64,000 nt of DNA, from assembly GCA_026417975.1 (NCBI GenBank), contig JAOACD010000015.1, positions 1-64,000 on the forward strand, in the 5' to 3' direction. This document shows, one piece after another, positions 1-8,535 of the stretch. Positions within the stretch are counted from its first letter, which is position 1. Every line of letters starts with the position of its first letter. The notes under the pieces are model-generated. The model had not been told where the DNA came from. It was given only the letters and a program-made list of their open reading frames with translations, and made no database searches. The position numbers and the translations under genes were made by a program. The DNA is from Melioribacter sp. GTDB taxonomy: Bacteria > Bacteroidota > Ignavibacteria > Ignavibacteriales > Melioribacteraceae.

Positions 1-120
1 AATTTAATCGAAAAATAATAGTAAGAAAGCGTATCGTATGTGAAGCGTATATGAATCGAATTAGAGATAAGTTTATAGTATTATTGAGATAAGTTTGTAA
101 TTGTGTATGAAAGATAAAAG

Positions 121-725
121 AGGCTTTAGCCGCATTGAATATGAGACTAAAGTCAAAAGTTATTTCTGATTATAAATTTCAGTCAACTAAAGTTGACTGG
201 AATGAAAAAAAGTAATTTTACTTGCAGTTCACTTCAGTGAACTGATTTGGATTTGGAGAAAAGATGAATAAGAATGGCTTTAGCCACATAGGGGATGAGG
301 CTAAAGCCAATGATTTTTTAGATTATAAAAATCAGTCAGCTAAAGTTGACTGGAATAAAGAAAATTGAAACAAAGAAAATATTTTTTGAAAGAATTTTAT
401 CTTAATAGTAGCACTTGACTTTAGTCAAGTGAGAGAAAAAAGATAAAATTTAGAGGCTTTAGCCACATTTTGAATGAGACTAAAGTCAAAAAGTTCTTGG
501 ATTATTGTAAATCAGTCAGCTAAAGTTGACTGGAATGAAAGAGAATAATATTACTTGCAGTTCACTTCAGTGAACAGAGAAAAAAAGAGATAAGATAAAT
601 TGGCTTAAGCTACATTGAGAATAGGGATAAAGCAAAAAGATTTTTTGATTATTATAATCAGTCAACTAAAATTTATTGAGAAAGAAAAATTAAAATAAAA
701 CTTACAGTTTACCTCAGCAAACTCA
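121..725. repeat. Palindrome array, block 1 (four ~147-bp A-B-C units)
   Basis: This gene-free stretch is filled by a tandem repeat of short palindromes separated by conserved purine-rich spacers. Element A pairs GGCTTTAGCC with GGCTAAAGCC or GACTAAAGTC across about 13 nt. Element B is AGTCAACTAAAGTTGACT. Element C is CAGTTCACTTCAGTGAACTG. Element D is CACTTGACTTTAGTCAAGTG. Seen: A 122-154, B 181-198, C 225-244; A 276-308, B 334-351, D 412-431; A 455-487, B 514-531, C 558-575; and a decayed fourth unit with A about 602-633, B about 660-677 and C about 703-722. Order and spacing (A to B 58-59, B to C 43-44) are regular. No ORF occupies it. Bases 1-120 hold only AT-rich sequence with a short repeated motif (GAGATAAGTTT twice). 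Confidence 0.9.
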
Positions 726-798
726 ACAATTTTCAGTTAAATTTTATTTTATATCTTTGCTTTCATTAAATTAAAAAATGAAGCAAAAGGTATTATAA

Positions 799-2322
799 AT
801 GAGCAACTCAAAAAAAGGACTTTTAAATAGATTTTTATTATTCATTGAAATAGTTGGAAACAAATTACCAAGTCCAACTACTTTATTTGCTCTTTTTGCA
901 GTATTAGTGATTATAGTGTCATATTTTGTAAGTGGTCTAAATTTAGCTGTAGTTCATCCTGGTACTGGTCAGATAGTCAAACCAGTTAATTTGTTAACAG
1001 TAGAAGGATTACATCGGATAATATTAAATCTTGTAAATAATTTTACATCGTTTGCCCCGCTTGGTACAGTTTTAGTCTCTTTGCTTGGAATTGCAGTAGC
1101 CGAACATAGTGGATTAATTAGTGCTTTATTACGTTTGCTTGTAATTAAATCACCTAAGAAGCTTTTAACCTTTATTGTAGTTTTTGCAGGAGTAATATCG
1201 AACACTGCAAGTGAAATAGGTTATGTTTTACTTGTTCCTCTTTCTGCTACTATTTTTTTAACTGCTGGACGACATCCAATTGCTGGACTAGCAGCAGCCT
1301 TTGCTGGTGTTTCAGGTGGGTATAGCGCTAATATTCTTTTAGGTACAATTGACCCATTGCTAGCAGGACTTACTCAAGAGGCAGCTCATATAATTGATAA
1401 AAATTATGAAGTTAACGCAGCTTCAAATTATTATTTCATGGCAGTTTCTACTTTTTTGATTAGTATTATAGGGACATGGATTACTGAAAAAATTATTATA
1501 CCAAGGTTGGGTAATTACACTGAAATAAATGAGAGTCAAGAATTTCAAGCACTCAATAAAAATGAAGTTCGAGGGCTAATTTATTCGTTAATTGCTAGTT
1601 TAATTTTTATCACAATATTATTGTTTGGCTTAATACCAGTAGATGGATTTTTAAGGGAAACTGAAACTGGCAGTATTCTTAAATCACCTTTTATAAAAGG
1701 AATTGTTTCGTTTATTTTTTTAGGGGGGATTGTTTTGGGGATTGCTTATGGAATTGGTGCTAAAACAATTAAATCTGAAAGCGATATTATCAAAGCTATG
1801 AATAAATCGATGGAGACATTAGGTTCGTATATTGTTTTAGTTTTCTTTGCTGCTCAGTTTGTTGCTTTTTTTAACTGGACAAACCTTGGTTTGATAATAG
1901 CAGTAGAAGGTGCAAACTTTCTTAAGAATTCTGAATTAGGTCATATTCCATTAATGATTCTTTTTATTTTTATATCGGCTTTTATTAACTTATTTATTGG
2001 AAGCGCATCGGCCAAGTGGGCAATAATGGCTCCTGTTTTTGTTCCAATGTTTATGTTACTTGGTTATTCACCTGAGCTAATTCAACTAGCTTACAGAATA
2101 GGAGATAGTGTAACTAATATAATATCTCCAATGATGTCTTATTTTGCACTAATTATAGCATTCATGAATAAATATGATAAAAATGCAGGAATTGGAACTC
2201 TTATTGCAACAATGCTTCCGTATACAATTGCTTTTTTAGTAGGTTGGACATTGTTATTTGTAGTGTGGTTTTTGTTAGAGTTACCAATAGGACCAGGAGC
2301 AAGAATTTATTTAGGGACTTAA
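799..2322 (+). CDS. AbgT family (p-aminobenzoyl-glutamate/antimetabolite) transporter
   Basis: This is a polytopic inner-membrane protein of 507 aa, the usual AbgT length, with about a dozen hydrophobic segments. Family members import p-aminobenzoyl-glutamate (AbgT) or export sulfonamides using the ion gradient (MtrF, YdaH). Two hairpin-loop regions are recognisable: the [14 protein letters not shown] stretch around residues 173-186, and SASAKW through [13 protein letters not shown] at 402-444. Ser404, Trp407, Arg433, Asp436 and Pro444 have the same mutual spacing as substrate-site residues described for MtrF (S417, W420, R446, D449, P457). The ATG at 799 follows AAAGG. It is a single-gene unit between two palindrome blocks, with no abgA/abgB peptidase genes nearby, so import of p-aminobenzoyl-glutamate is not supported by context. 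The real substrate is unknown. Confidence 0.9.
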   Translation: MSNSKKGLLNRFLLFIEIVGNKLPSPTTLFALFAVLVIIVSYFVSGLNLAVVHPGTGQIVKPVNLLTVEGLHRIILNLVNNFTSFAPLGTVLVSLLGIAVAEHSGLISALLRLLVIKSPKKLLTFIVVFAGVISNTASEIGYVLLVPLSATIFLTAGRHPIAGLAAAFAGVSGGYSANILLGTIDPLLAGLTQEAAHIIDKNYEVNAASNYYFMAVSTFLISIIGTWITEKIIIPRLGNYTEINESQEFQALNKNEVRGLIYSLIASLIFITILLFGLIPVDGFLRETETGSILKSPFIKGIVSFIFLGGIVLGIAYGIGAKTIKSESDIIKAMNKSMETLGSYIVLVFFAAQFVAFFNWTNLGLIIAVEGANFLKNSELGHIPLMILFIFISAFINLFIGSASAKWAIMAPVFVPMFMLLGYSPELIQLAYRIGDSVTNIISPMMSYFALIIAFMNKYDKNAGIGTLIATMLPYTIAFLVGWTLLFVVWFLLELPIGPGARIYLGT

Positions 2323-2404
2323 GTATACAAAGTGATAATTATTTTAACAGTTGATATAGAACTTATTCTTTTTGTAATGAAAAAGAGAATGGGAAAATAA
2401 GAAT

Positions 2405-2986
2405 GGCTTTAGCCACATAGGGAAATGGGGCTAAAGCCGATAATTTTTTAGATAATTAGAGTCAGTCAACTAAAGTTGACTGGAATGAGAGAAATAATTT
2501 AAACTTGCAGTTCACTTTAGTGAACTGGAGAAAAGAGAATAGAAAATAAGAATGGCTTTAGCCACATTGAGCTAATGAGACTAAAGTCAAAAAGTTCTTG
2601 GGTTATTGTAAGTCAGTCAACTAAAGTTGACTGGAATAAAGAAGAAATTTATTGAAAGAATTTTTTGTAGCACTATACTTTAGTCAAGTAAGTGAGTGAA
2701 AAAGTATAAAATTTAGAGGCTTTAGCCACATAGAACTAATGAGACTAAAGTCGAAAGTTCTTAGATATTGTAAATCAGTCAACTAGAGTTGACTGGAATA
2801 AGAGAAGAAATAATTTTACTTGCGGTTCACTTCAGTGAACTGGGAAAAGAGGATGAAAAAATAAGAATGGCTTTAGCCACATAGAGAATGAGGCTAAAGC
2901 CAAAAGTTCTTAGATTATTGTAAGTCAGTCAACAAAAGTTGACAAGGAATAAAAGATAATTCATGGGAGTTCACTTTAGTGAACTG
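2405..2986. repeat. Palindrome array, block 2 (same unit order as block 1)
   Basis: The second block of the A/B/C/D palindrome repeat lies between the AbgT gene and the transposase. Seen: A 2405-2438, B 2464-2481, C 2508-2527; A 2554-2588, B 2615-2632, D-like about 2670-2689; A 2718-2752, B 2777-2794, C 2823-2842; A 2869-2901, B 2927-2943, C 2968-2985. The order ABC-ABD-ABC-ABC is the same as in block 1, and offsets from the first A agree closely. The last C hairpin lies only about 46 bp before the transposase start codon. The 2323-2404 stretch before it holds no gene or clear terminator. Confidence 0.9.
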
Positions 2987-3019
2987 AACTATGAAAGTAA
3001 AAATTTACTTATCCATAAA

Positions 3020-3026
3020 GAGGGGG
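3020..3026 (+). promoter_or_regulatory. Ribosome binding site fixing the transposase start
   Basis: GAGGGGG lies 5 nt before the ATG at 3032. The longer in-frame start at 2963 lies beside palindrome C (2968-2985) and lacks such a site, so the 3032 start is preferred. Confidence 0.7.
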
Positions 3027-3031
3027 CAAAT

Positions 3032-3478
3032 ATGAGCTGGGTAAGAGTATGGATACATCTTGTATTTTCCACAAAAAATAGAGAGCCATATCTAATAACT
3101 AAAGAACTAAGAGAGAAAGTCTTTCAACATATAATAAGCAATGCTAAAGAAAAACAAATCTGGATAGATACAGTCAGTGGTTATAAAGAACATATACATT
3201 GTTTAATTTCATTAAATAAAGAACAAACAATAAGCAAAGTGGCTCAATTGATTAAGGGGGAGTCTTCATATTGGATTAATAAGAATAAGTTGACTAAGAC
3301 AAAATTTATTTGGCAAGATGATTATTGGGCGGTTAGTATTAGTGAAAGTCATGTTGATAAAGTCAGGCAGTATATTATGAATCAAGAAGAGCATCACAGA
3401 GCGAGAACTTTTGCTGAAGAAGTTGATGAGTTTATGAAAAAATATGGATGGAATTTAATTCAGAGTGAACAGATGTGA
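3032..3478 (+). CDS. IS200/REP-associated-type HUH-Tyr transposase (Y1 family)
   Basis: This is a 148-aa single-strand DNA nuclease/transposase of the Y1 (IS200/IS605, RAYT) superfamily. The N-terminal pattern VRVWIHLVFSTKNREP is typical of the family. The metal-binding HUH motif is His54-Ile-His56 (EHIHCL). The likely catalytic tyrosine is Tyr114 in VRQYIMNQEEHH. Such enzymes cut and rejoin ssDNA at hairpins through a 5'-phosphotyrosine link. An in-frame ATG exists at 2963, but the added residues would be encoded across palindrome C, and a strong ribosome binding site precedes 3032. No TnpB partner is present. It is embedded among dozens of short palindromes, which favours a REP/RAYT-like domesticated role over a free insertion sequence; this is inference. 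The gene looks intact. Confidence 0.88.
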   Translation: MSWVRVWIHLVFSTKNREPYLITKELREKVFQHIISNAKEKQIWIDTVSGYKEHIHCLISLNKEQTISKVAQLIKGESSYWINKNKLTKTKFIWQDDYWAVSISESHVDKVRQYIMNQEEHHRARTFAEEVDEFMKKYGWNLIQSEQM

Positions 3479-3522
3479 CTGAAATTTAGTTAAAGTCAGA
3501 ATTTTTGATAAGATTTTTTATA

Positions 3523-4090
3523 AATCAACTAAAGTTTGAGTAGAATATTAATAATTAAAAACTTCCTGTTCACTTTACTGAACAGAGTTGGGAAAAGATG
3601 AATAAGAGAGGCATAAGGAATGAGGCTAAAGCCAATAATTTTTTAGATAATTAGAGTCAGTCAGCTAAAGTTGACTGGAATGAAAAAAGTAATTTTACTT
3701 GCAGTTCACTTCAGTGAACTGGGAAAAGAGGATGAAAAGAAAAAAAGAGGCTTAAGCCACATTTAAGTAAAGACTAAAGTCAAGTATTTTTCTAATCAAT
3801 TGACAATTAGAATGAGGCTAAAGCCGATGATTATTTTTGATTATAAATTTCAGTCAGCTAAAGCTAACTGGAATGAGAGAAATAATTTATACTTGCAGTT
3901 CACTTCAGTGAACTGAAAAAGAGAATGGAAAAATAAGAATGGCTTTAGCCACATAGAGAATGAGGCTAAAGCCAATGATTTCTTAGATAATTAGAGTCAG
4001 TAAACTAAAGCTGACTGGAATGAAAAAAAATAATTTTAATTTGCAGTTCACTTTAGTGAACTTAGAAAAATAAGAAATGAGGTTAAAGCC
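3523..4090. repeat. Palindrome array, block 3 (more decayed)
   Basis: The third block follows the transposase. Seen: decayed B 3523-3540 and C 3566-3585 (CTGTTCA/TGAACAG); A with a damaged left arm, about 3607-3633; B 3659-3676; C 3702-3721; A 3749-3781 (GGCTTAAGCC/GACTAAAGTC); a right half-A 3816-3825; B 3852-3869; C 3896-3915; A 3941-3973; B 3999-4016; C 4044-4062; and a right half-A near 4081-4090. Two units have lost pieces by internal deletion, unlike the orderly blocks 1 and 2. The whole 3479-4130 stretch contains no gene. Confidence 0.88.
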
Positions 4091-4130
4091 AGAAATTTCT
4101 AATAAGATTAATGAAATGAAAAATAGTGTT

Positions 4131-4172
4131 ATATAAATAAAAAACCCTTTGCATTTACTTACAAAGGGTTTT
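4131..4172 (-). terminator. Intrinsic terminator of the initiator tRNA gene
   Basis: A perfect 11-bp stem (4141-4151 with 4162-4172, arms AAAACCCTTTG and CAAAGGGTTTT) with a 10-nt loop follows the tRNA on the minus strand. In that direction it is followed by a T-rich tract (complement of the A-run at 4133-4144). Confidence 0.8.
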
Positions 4173-4180
4173 ATCTTTTG

Positions 4181-4253
<73 letters not shown>

Positions 4254-4277
4254 GTATACTTTCAAATTTGGCTTACA

Positions 4278-4306
4278 AATATATAAAAGCTTACATCTAC
4301 TGTCAA
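4278..4306 (-). promoter_or_regulatory. Sigma-70-like promoter for tRNA-fMet
   Basis: On the minus strand TTGACA (4306-4301) and TATATT (4283-4278) are separated by exactly 17 nt. The expected start is near 4271, about 18 nt before the tRNA 5' end. This is a near-consensus housekeeping promoter. Confidence 0.75.
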
Positions 4307-4371
4307 ATCTTAATTTTGACTTGATACTTACTCTATTCTTCATCATATTCGTGTAAAAATTTTTTTGCCTA

Positions 4372-6075
4372 ATGCTTAAATCACTTCTTATTAAAGATTA
4401 TGCTCTAATTGAAAATATTGAAGTCCAATTTGGCAGAGGGCTAAATATTATTACAGGTGAAACTGGAGCAGGAAAATCTATTATTATCGATGCAATGGGC
4501 TTATTACTTGGAGAAAGAGCTTCGGTTGAGGTAATACGTAAAGGAGCTGAAAAATCAATTGTAGAAGGTGTTTTCGATATATCTGATAATAAAAAAGTAG
4601 AAAGAATTTTAAGAGAACATGATATAGATGGCTCTACAGAACTAATTGTACGTAGAGAAATTTCTGTTAAAGGTACAAGTCGTTGTTTCTTAAACGATAC
4701 CCCAGTTACTCTTAATGTTATTAAAGAAGTTGGAGATTTACTTGTCGATCTTCATGGGCAACACGAACACCAATCTTTATTGAAACCTGAAAATCATATT
4801 GAGATGATTGATGAGTTTTCAGACATTCAACAGTATTTAACTCAATTTAAAAATAATCTTTCATTACTTAAACAACTCGAAAAGGAAAAAAAAGAATTAC
4901 TCGAACGTGAGAATCTTTTAAAAGAAAAAAAAGAACTCTATGAATTCCAAATTAAAGAAATAGATTCTGTATCACCGCAAATAAATGAAGAAGAAGAACT
5001 TGAAAATGAACTTAGAATTTTGGAGAATTCAGAAAAATTATTGTCGTTGTCCAATGAAGTATTTGAAGAACTCTATGAAAAAGAGAATTCAATTCATGAT
5101 CAGTTAGCTTCTATTAAAAATAAAATAATAGAATTATCAAAAATTGATAATATATTTTTGGAAAAAATTAATGAATTCGATACAGCAATTGTTATATTAA
5201 ACGAGATTTCCTCTTTTATGAGAGGTTATAAAAACAGGATAGACCTTGACCCAGAAAGACTAGAAAAAATTAGGGAGAGGTTGGGCTCATTAAATTTATT
5301 GAAAAAAAAATATGGAGGATCTTTAAAGGCAGTATTAGAACATCGAGAAAAAATAGGGAATGAAGTTCAATTAGCAGAAAACTTTTCAGATAGAATAAAA
5401 GAACTAGAAAGTGAAATTGATGATTTAAGAAGAGTTTGTGGTGATATTGCTAAAAATATTTCTTTAAAAAGGAAGAATGTTTCTAAGGTGATTAAAAAAG
5501 AAGTTGAAAATGCATTGAAAAATCTTGGGATAAACGAGCCAGTATTTGAAGTAAAAATTCAAAATGAATTTTCTGATAGCGAAAGTTATATTATAGTAGA
5601 TGATAAAAAATATAAATTTAATGAAAGAGGCATTGATATTGTTGAATTTTATATTTCTACAAATGTTGGAGAGGATCCAAAACCATTGATTAAAGTGGCT
5701 TCTGGGGGCGAGGTATCTCGAATAATGCTTGCCTTAAAATCTGTACTTGCGAAGTCTGATAAATTACCAATTTTAATTTTTGATGAAATTGATACTGGCG
5801 TAAGTGGTCGAATAGCTCAAAAAGTTGGTAAAGCTCTTAAATCACTAGCAGAGTATCATCAAATAATAGCAATAACACATTTGCCTCAGATTGCTGGCTT
5901 ATCAGATTTTCATTATGTGGTTGAAAAGAAAAAAGTGGGTGATAGAGTTGTAAGTTCTATAAGATTATTAAATGATGAAGAAAAAATTCGTGAAGTGGCA
6001 AAATTGATAAGTGGAGAGAAGATTACAGAGGCTGCACTTACTGGGGCAAAAGAACTAATCTCTCAGAAAAATTAA
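4372..6075 (+). CDS. recN: DNA repair protein RecN
   Basis: This is an SMC-like cytoplasmic ATPase that acts at double-strand breaks, bridging DNA ends for recombinational repair. The length of 567 aa is typical. The head domain is split. Walker A GETGAGKS is at 29-36 in the N-terminal half. A coiled-coil arm rich in Glu/Lys/Leu occupies roughly 150-390. The C-terminal half carries signature SGGE 444-447, Walker B with Asp471-Glu472 (FDEID), and the switch His503 (ITHLPQIAG). The ATG at 4372 has no obvious Shine-Dalgarno sequence. It is divergent from the tRNA gene and is the first gene of the long plus-strand run. The 105 bp after it hold T-rich sequence with only a weak hairpin. Confidence 0.96.
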   Translation: MLKSLLIKDYALIENIEVQFGRGLNIITGETGAGKSIIIDAMGLLLGERASVEVIRKGAEKSIVEGVFDISDNKKVERILREHDIDGSTELIVRREISVKGTSRCFLNDTPVTLNVIKEVGDLLVDLHGQHEHQSLLKPENHIEMIDEFSDIQQYLTQFKNNLSLLKQLEKEKKELLERENLLKEKKELYEFQIKEIDSVSPQINEEEELENELRILENSEKLLSLSNEVFEELYEKENSIHDQLASIKNKIIELSKIDNIFLEKINEFDTAIVILNEISSFMRGYKNRIDLDPERLEKIRERLGSLNLLKKKYGGSLKAVLEHREKIGNEVQLAENFSDRIKELESEIDDLRRVCGDIAKNISLKRKNVSKVIKKEVENALKNLGINEPVFEVKIQNEFSDSESYIIVDDKKYKFNERGIDIVEFYISTNVGEDPKPLIKVASGGEVSRIMLALKSVLAKSDKLPILIFDEIDTGVSGRIAQKVGKALKSLAEYHQIIAITHLPQIAGLSDFHYVVEKKKVGDRVVSSIRLLNDEEKIREVAKLISGEKITEAALTGAKELISQKN

Positions 6076-6180
6076 TTAGTGTTTTAAAGCACAGAAATTT
6101 TTTTTTGTGAAAATTTTTCTTTTACGCTTTGTAACTATTAAGTATTTTCTTATCTAAACATTAATTTAAAGGAGGTATAA

Positions 6181-7257
6181 ATGAAAAAGACTATAGTAAC
6201 AATTTTAACATCTACTTTTTTATTAGCTAGTTCAATAAAAGCTCAAACACTTGAAGAAACATTATCTAATTTATCTTCTTCGGTAGGTAAAGCTTATGTT
6301 TCTCCAATTATATCTGCATTTGGGTCTAACTTAAATTCTGGATGGGTTTCAAAATTGCCTCCTTCAGATTTTCTTGGGTTGCATTTTGATATAAAAGTTA
6401 TTGCAATGGGGTCCTTTTTTTCTAATGAGGTAAAAAGATTTAATGCATCTGGAGATTTTTATTTTTCTGAAAGTCAAGTTCAGCAAATACTTGCTAATTC
6501 AAATATTACACCTTCAAATGTAGGGCAGCAGAATTATAATGCCTTAAAAAATGAATTGATGAAAACAAAATTTAGTGTAAATTTTTCTGGCCCAACAATA
6601 GTAGGGAGTAAAAATGAATATGTAAAAGTAAAATTCCCAGGCAAAACTATCCAATCGGGAAATCAACAATATACTGTTAATCCCTATGAATTATCGCTTC
6701 AGGAAGTAAAAGGATTTTTAGATGAAGTTCCAGCTTTGCCAACCGGAGCTGTTCAATTGACTATTGGTACTGTTGCAGGTACTTATGCTTCGTTTCGTTA
6801 TTTACCAAGTGTAGATATTCAAGATCTTGGGAAATTTAGATTTTGGGGAATTGGATTAATTCATAATGCTGGAGTTTGGTTTAAAAACCCTTTGCCACTT
6901 GATATTGCTGTTGGTTTCTTTACACAAGATCTTAAAGTAGGCGATATATTTGAAAGTTCTGCAACACAATATGGAGTTTATGCTGGTAAAACTTTTGGTT
7001 CAATTGTTTCTGTAAGTCCTTATGCTGGATTTACTTTTGAAAAATCTAAAACTACTGTTGAATACGATTATCAATCAAACGAAACTGTCAATGGTGTAAG
7101 AGTTCCTCCAACTAAAGTAAAATTCGAAGTTGAAGGAGAAAATAGTTCTGCTTTTACTTTAGGATTGAATATAAAGCTTGTAGCTATTAATATAAATGCA
7201 GATTATAAATTTGCTAAAACAAAAACAGCAAGTGTTGGATTATCCTTAGGATTTTAA
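6181..7257 (+). CDS. Exported DUF6588-like protein (probable outer-membrane beta-barrel)
   Basis: This 358-aa protein starts with a clear Sec signal peptide (MKK, hydrophobic stretch, then a likely cut after KAQ at about residue 22). The mature part has few charged clusters and many alternating hydrophobic/aromatic segments, and the final strand ends in Phe (GLSLGF), as in outer-membrane barrels. The N-terminal region (SSVGKAYVSPIISAFGSNLN) resembles the DUF6588 family common in Bacteroidota; this is recognition from memory and should be treated as probable. Its function is unknown. A strong AAAGGAGGT site precedes the ATG, suggesting high expression. It sits 12 bp before hemW. Confidence 0.7.
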   Translation: MKKTIVTILTSTFLLASSIKAQTLEETLSNLSSSVGKAYVSPIISAFGSNLNSGWVSKLPPSDFLGLHFDIKVIAMGSFFSNEVKRFNASGDFYFSESQVQQILANSNITPSNVGQQNYNALKNELMKTKFSVNFSGPTIVGSKNEYVKVKFPGKTIQSGNQQYTVNPYELSLQEVKGFLDEVPALPTGAVQLTIGTVAGTYASFRYLPSVDIQDLGKFRFWGIGLIHNAGVWFKNPLPLDIAVGFFTQDLKVGDIFESSATQYGVYAGKTFGSIVSVSPYAGFTFEKSKTTVEYDYQSNETVNGVRVPPTKVKFEVEGENSSAFTLGLNIKLVAININADYKFAKTKTASVGLSLGF

Positions 7258-7269
7258 TTTGCAAGGTTT

Positions 7270-8397
7270 ATGAAAGAAACATCAATTTACATACATGTTC
7301 CTTTTTGTGAACATAAGTGTATATATTGTGACTTTTATTCAATCATTACCAAAGATAAAATTGATGAATATATAGGTTCACTAAAAAAGGAAATATCTTT
7401 TTTTGCCGACCAATATCCAAATAGAAAAATAACATCAATTTATTTTGGTGGGGGTACTCCATCTTTATTGGATTCTAAGTTTATTTATGAAATTATTTCT
7501 TTTATTAAAAGTAAGTTTTATCTTCTTCCTCAATTAGAAATTACACTCGAGGCAAATCCTGGTACAATTGATAAAGCTAAGTTGAAAAGTCTATTGGATA
7601 TTGGTGTTAATAGATTAAGTATAGGAGTACAATCTTTTAATGATGATGAATTAAAATTTTTAACAAGAATTCATGATTCTAAAACAGCAATAAAAACAGT
7701 ATTAGATGCATATGAAAATGGATTTGAAAATATAAATATTGATTTAATTTTTAATTTACCAGGTCAAACTAAAGAATTATGGAAACATAACTTAATTACA
7801 GCAACTCGGCTCCCTATTAAACATATTTCTGCTTATAGTTTGATACTGGAACGCGGGACAATTCTCTACAAAATGGTTCTTGATGGTAAGGTTACATTGC
7901 AAGATGATGATTATGATGCAGACTTGTATGAAACTACAATTCAGTTTTTAAAAGACAATGGATTTATTCAATATGAGGTTTCAAACTTTGCAAAATTAGG
8001 TTTCGAATGTATTCATAATAGCACTTATTGGAGGTATAAGGATTATTTTGGATTTGGGCCCTCAGCTCATTCATTTATTGATGGTGAAAGATGGTGGAAT
8101 TATTCAAGTTTATATTTTTACTCCCAATCTATTAATAAGAAAAATAATGCGATTATAGGAAGGGAAAAATTAACTCAAGAACAAAAACTAAATGAATATA
8201 TTATGCTTTCACTAAGGAGCTGGGGCCTGAATATTGAAGAATTTGAAAAAATTTTTGGCAATAACTGGCTTAAAAAAAATGAAGAATTTATTAGCAAAAT
8301 GGTGGATTATAACTTAATGACTATAAAAAATAATTATATAAAGTTAACAGAGAAAGGATATCCAATTTGCGACGAGATTATAAGTAAATTAATTTAA
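7270..8397 (+). CDS. hemW: Heme chaperone HemW (HemN-like radical SAM protein)
   Basis: This is a radical SAM protein of 375 aa, the usual HemW length. The [4Fe-4S]-binding motif is Cys13-x3-Cys17-x2-Cys20 followed by Phe22 (CEHKCIYCDF). The SAM-contact motif GGGTP lies near residue 60. The HNxxYW signature (HNSTYW), typical of HemW, is near 255, and a C-terminal winged-helix-like region follows. HemW binds heme and delivers it to apoproteins; true coproporphyrinogen dehydrogenase (HemN) is longer at the N terminus, so HemW is favoured. It lies 12 bp downstream of the exported protein gene with no heme biosynthesis genes adjacent. Confidence 0.92.
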   Translation: MKETSIYIHVPFCEHKCIYCDFYSIITKDKIDEYIGSLKKEISFFADQYPNRKITSIYFGGGTPSLLDSKFIYEIISFIKSKFYLLPQLEITLEANPGTIDKAKLKSLLDIGVNRLSIGVQSFNDDELKFLTRIHDSKTAIKTVLDAYENGFENINIDLIFNLPGQTKELWKHNLITATRLPIKHISAYSLILERGTILYKMVLDGKVTLQDDDYDADLYETTIQFLKDNGFIQYEVSNFAKLGFECIHNSTYWRYKDYFGFGPSAHSFIDGERWWNYSSLYFYSQSINKKNNAIIGREKLTQEQKLNEYIMLSLRSWGLNIEEFEKIFGNNWLKKNEEFISKMVDYNLMTIKNNYIKLTEKGYPICDEIISKLI

Positions 8398-8459
8398 ATT
8401 TGTAGCTTGAATTGAAAATCCTCAAATATTAAAAATATATTAATTATACTAACTATTAT

Positions 8460-8488
8460 TTGCTAATTCGGATGATTATTTATAGATT
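8460..8488 (+). promoter_or_regulatory. Possible promoter for the rimP-nusA-infB operon
   Basis: TTGCTA (8460-8465), a 17-nt spacer and TAGATT (8483-8488) form a sub-consensus promoter. It would start RNA just before the rimP leader hairpin. The support is positional only. Confidence 0.3.
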
Positions 8489-8502
8489 TGTGTAGTTATT
8501 TT

Positions 8503-8530
8503 TCGCCCCTTGTGGGCGATTTTTGTTTGT
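8503..8530 (+). promoter_or_regulatory. rimP leader hairpin with U-tract (attenuator-like)
   Basis: TCGCCC (8503-8508) pairs with GGGCGA (8514-8519) across a 5-nt loop and is followed at once by TTTTTGTTTG. In this AT-rich genome a GC-rich stem with a T-run is the form of an intrinsic terminator. It lies just before the rimP start codon (8536), so it can only act as a leader attenuator or RNA regulatory site. Autoregulation of the rimP-nusA-infB operon is known in other bacteria; its use here is inferred. Confidence 0.6.
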
Positions 8531-8535
8531 GGAAA

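Noticed and set aside
2963-3031. Longer transposase start at 2963
   Set aside because: It would translate palindrome C and lacks a ribosome binding site; the good site is at 3020-3026.
121-4090. The regular repeats resemble a CRISPR array
   Set aside because: Units are ~147 bp with several different palindromes and conserved spacers between them; there are no unique spacers of uniform length and no cas genes.
4316-4349. Possible plus-strand promoter for recN (TTGACT, CATATT)
   Set aside because: The spacing of about 22 nt is too wide; no better match was found.
6078-6110. Hairpin with T-run after recN
   Set aside because: The GTGTTTTAAAGCAC stem is short and imperfect; termination is possible but not convincing.
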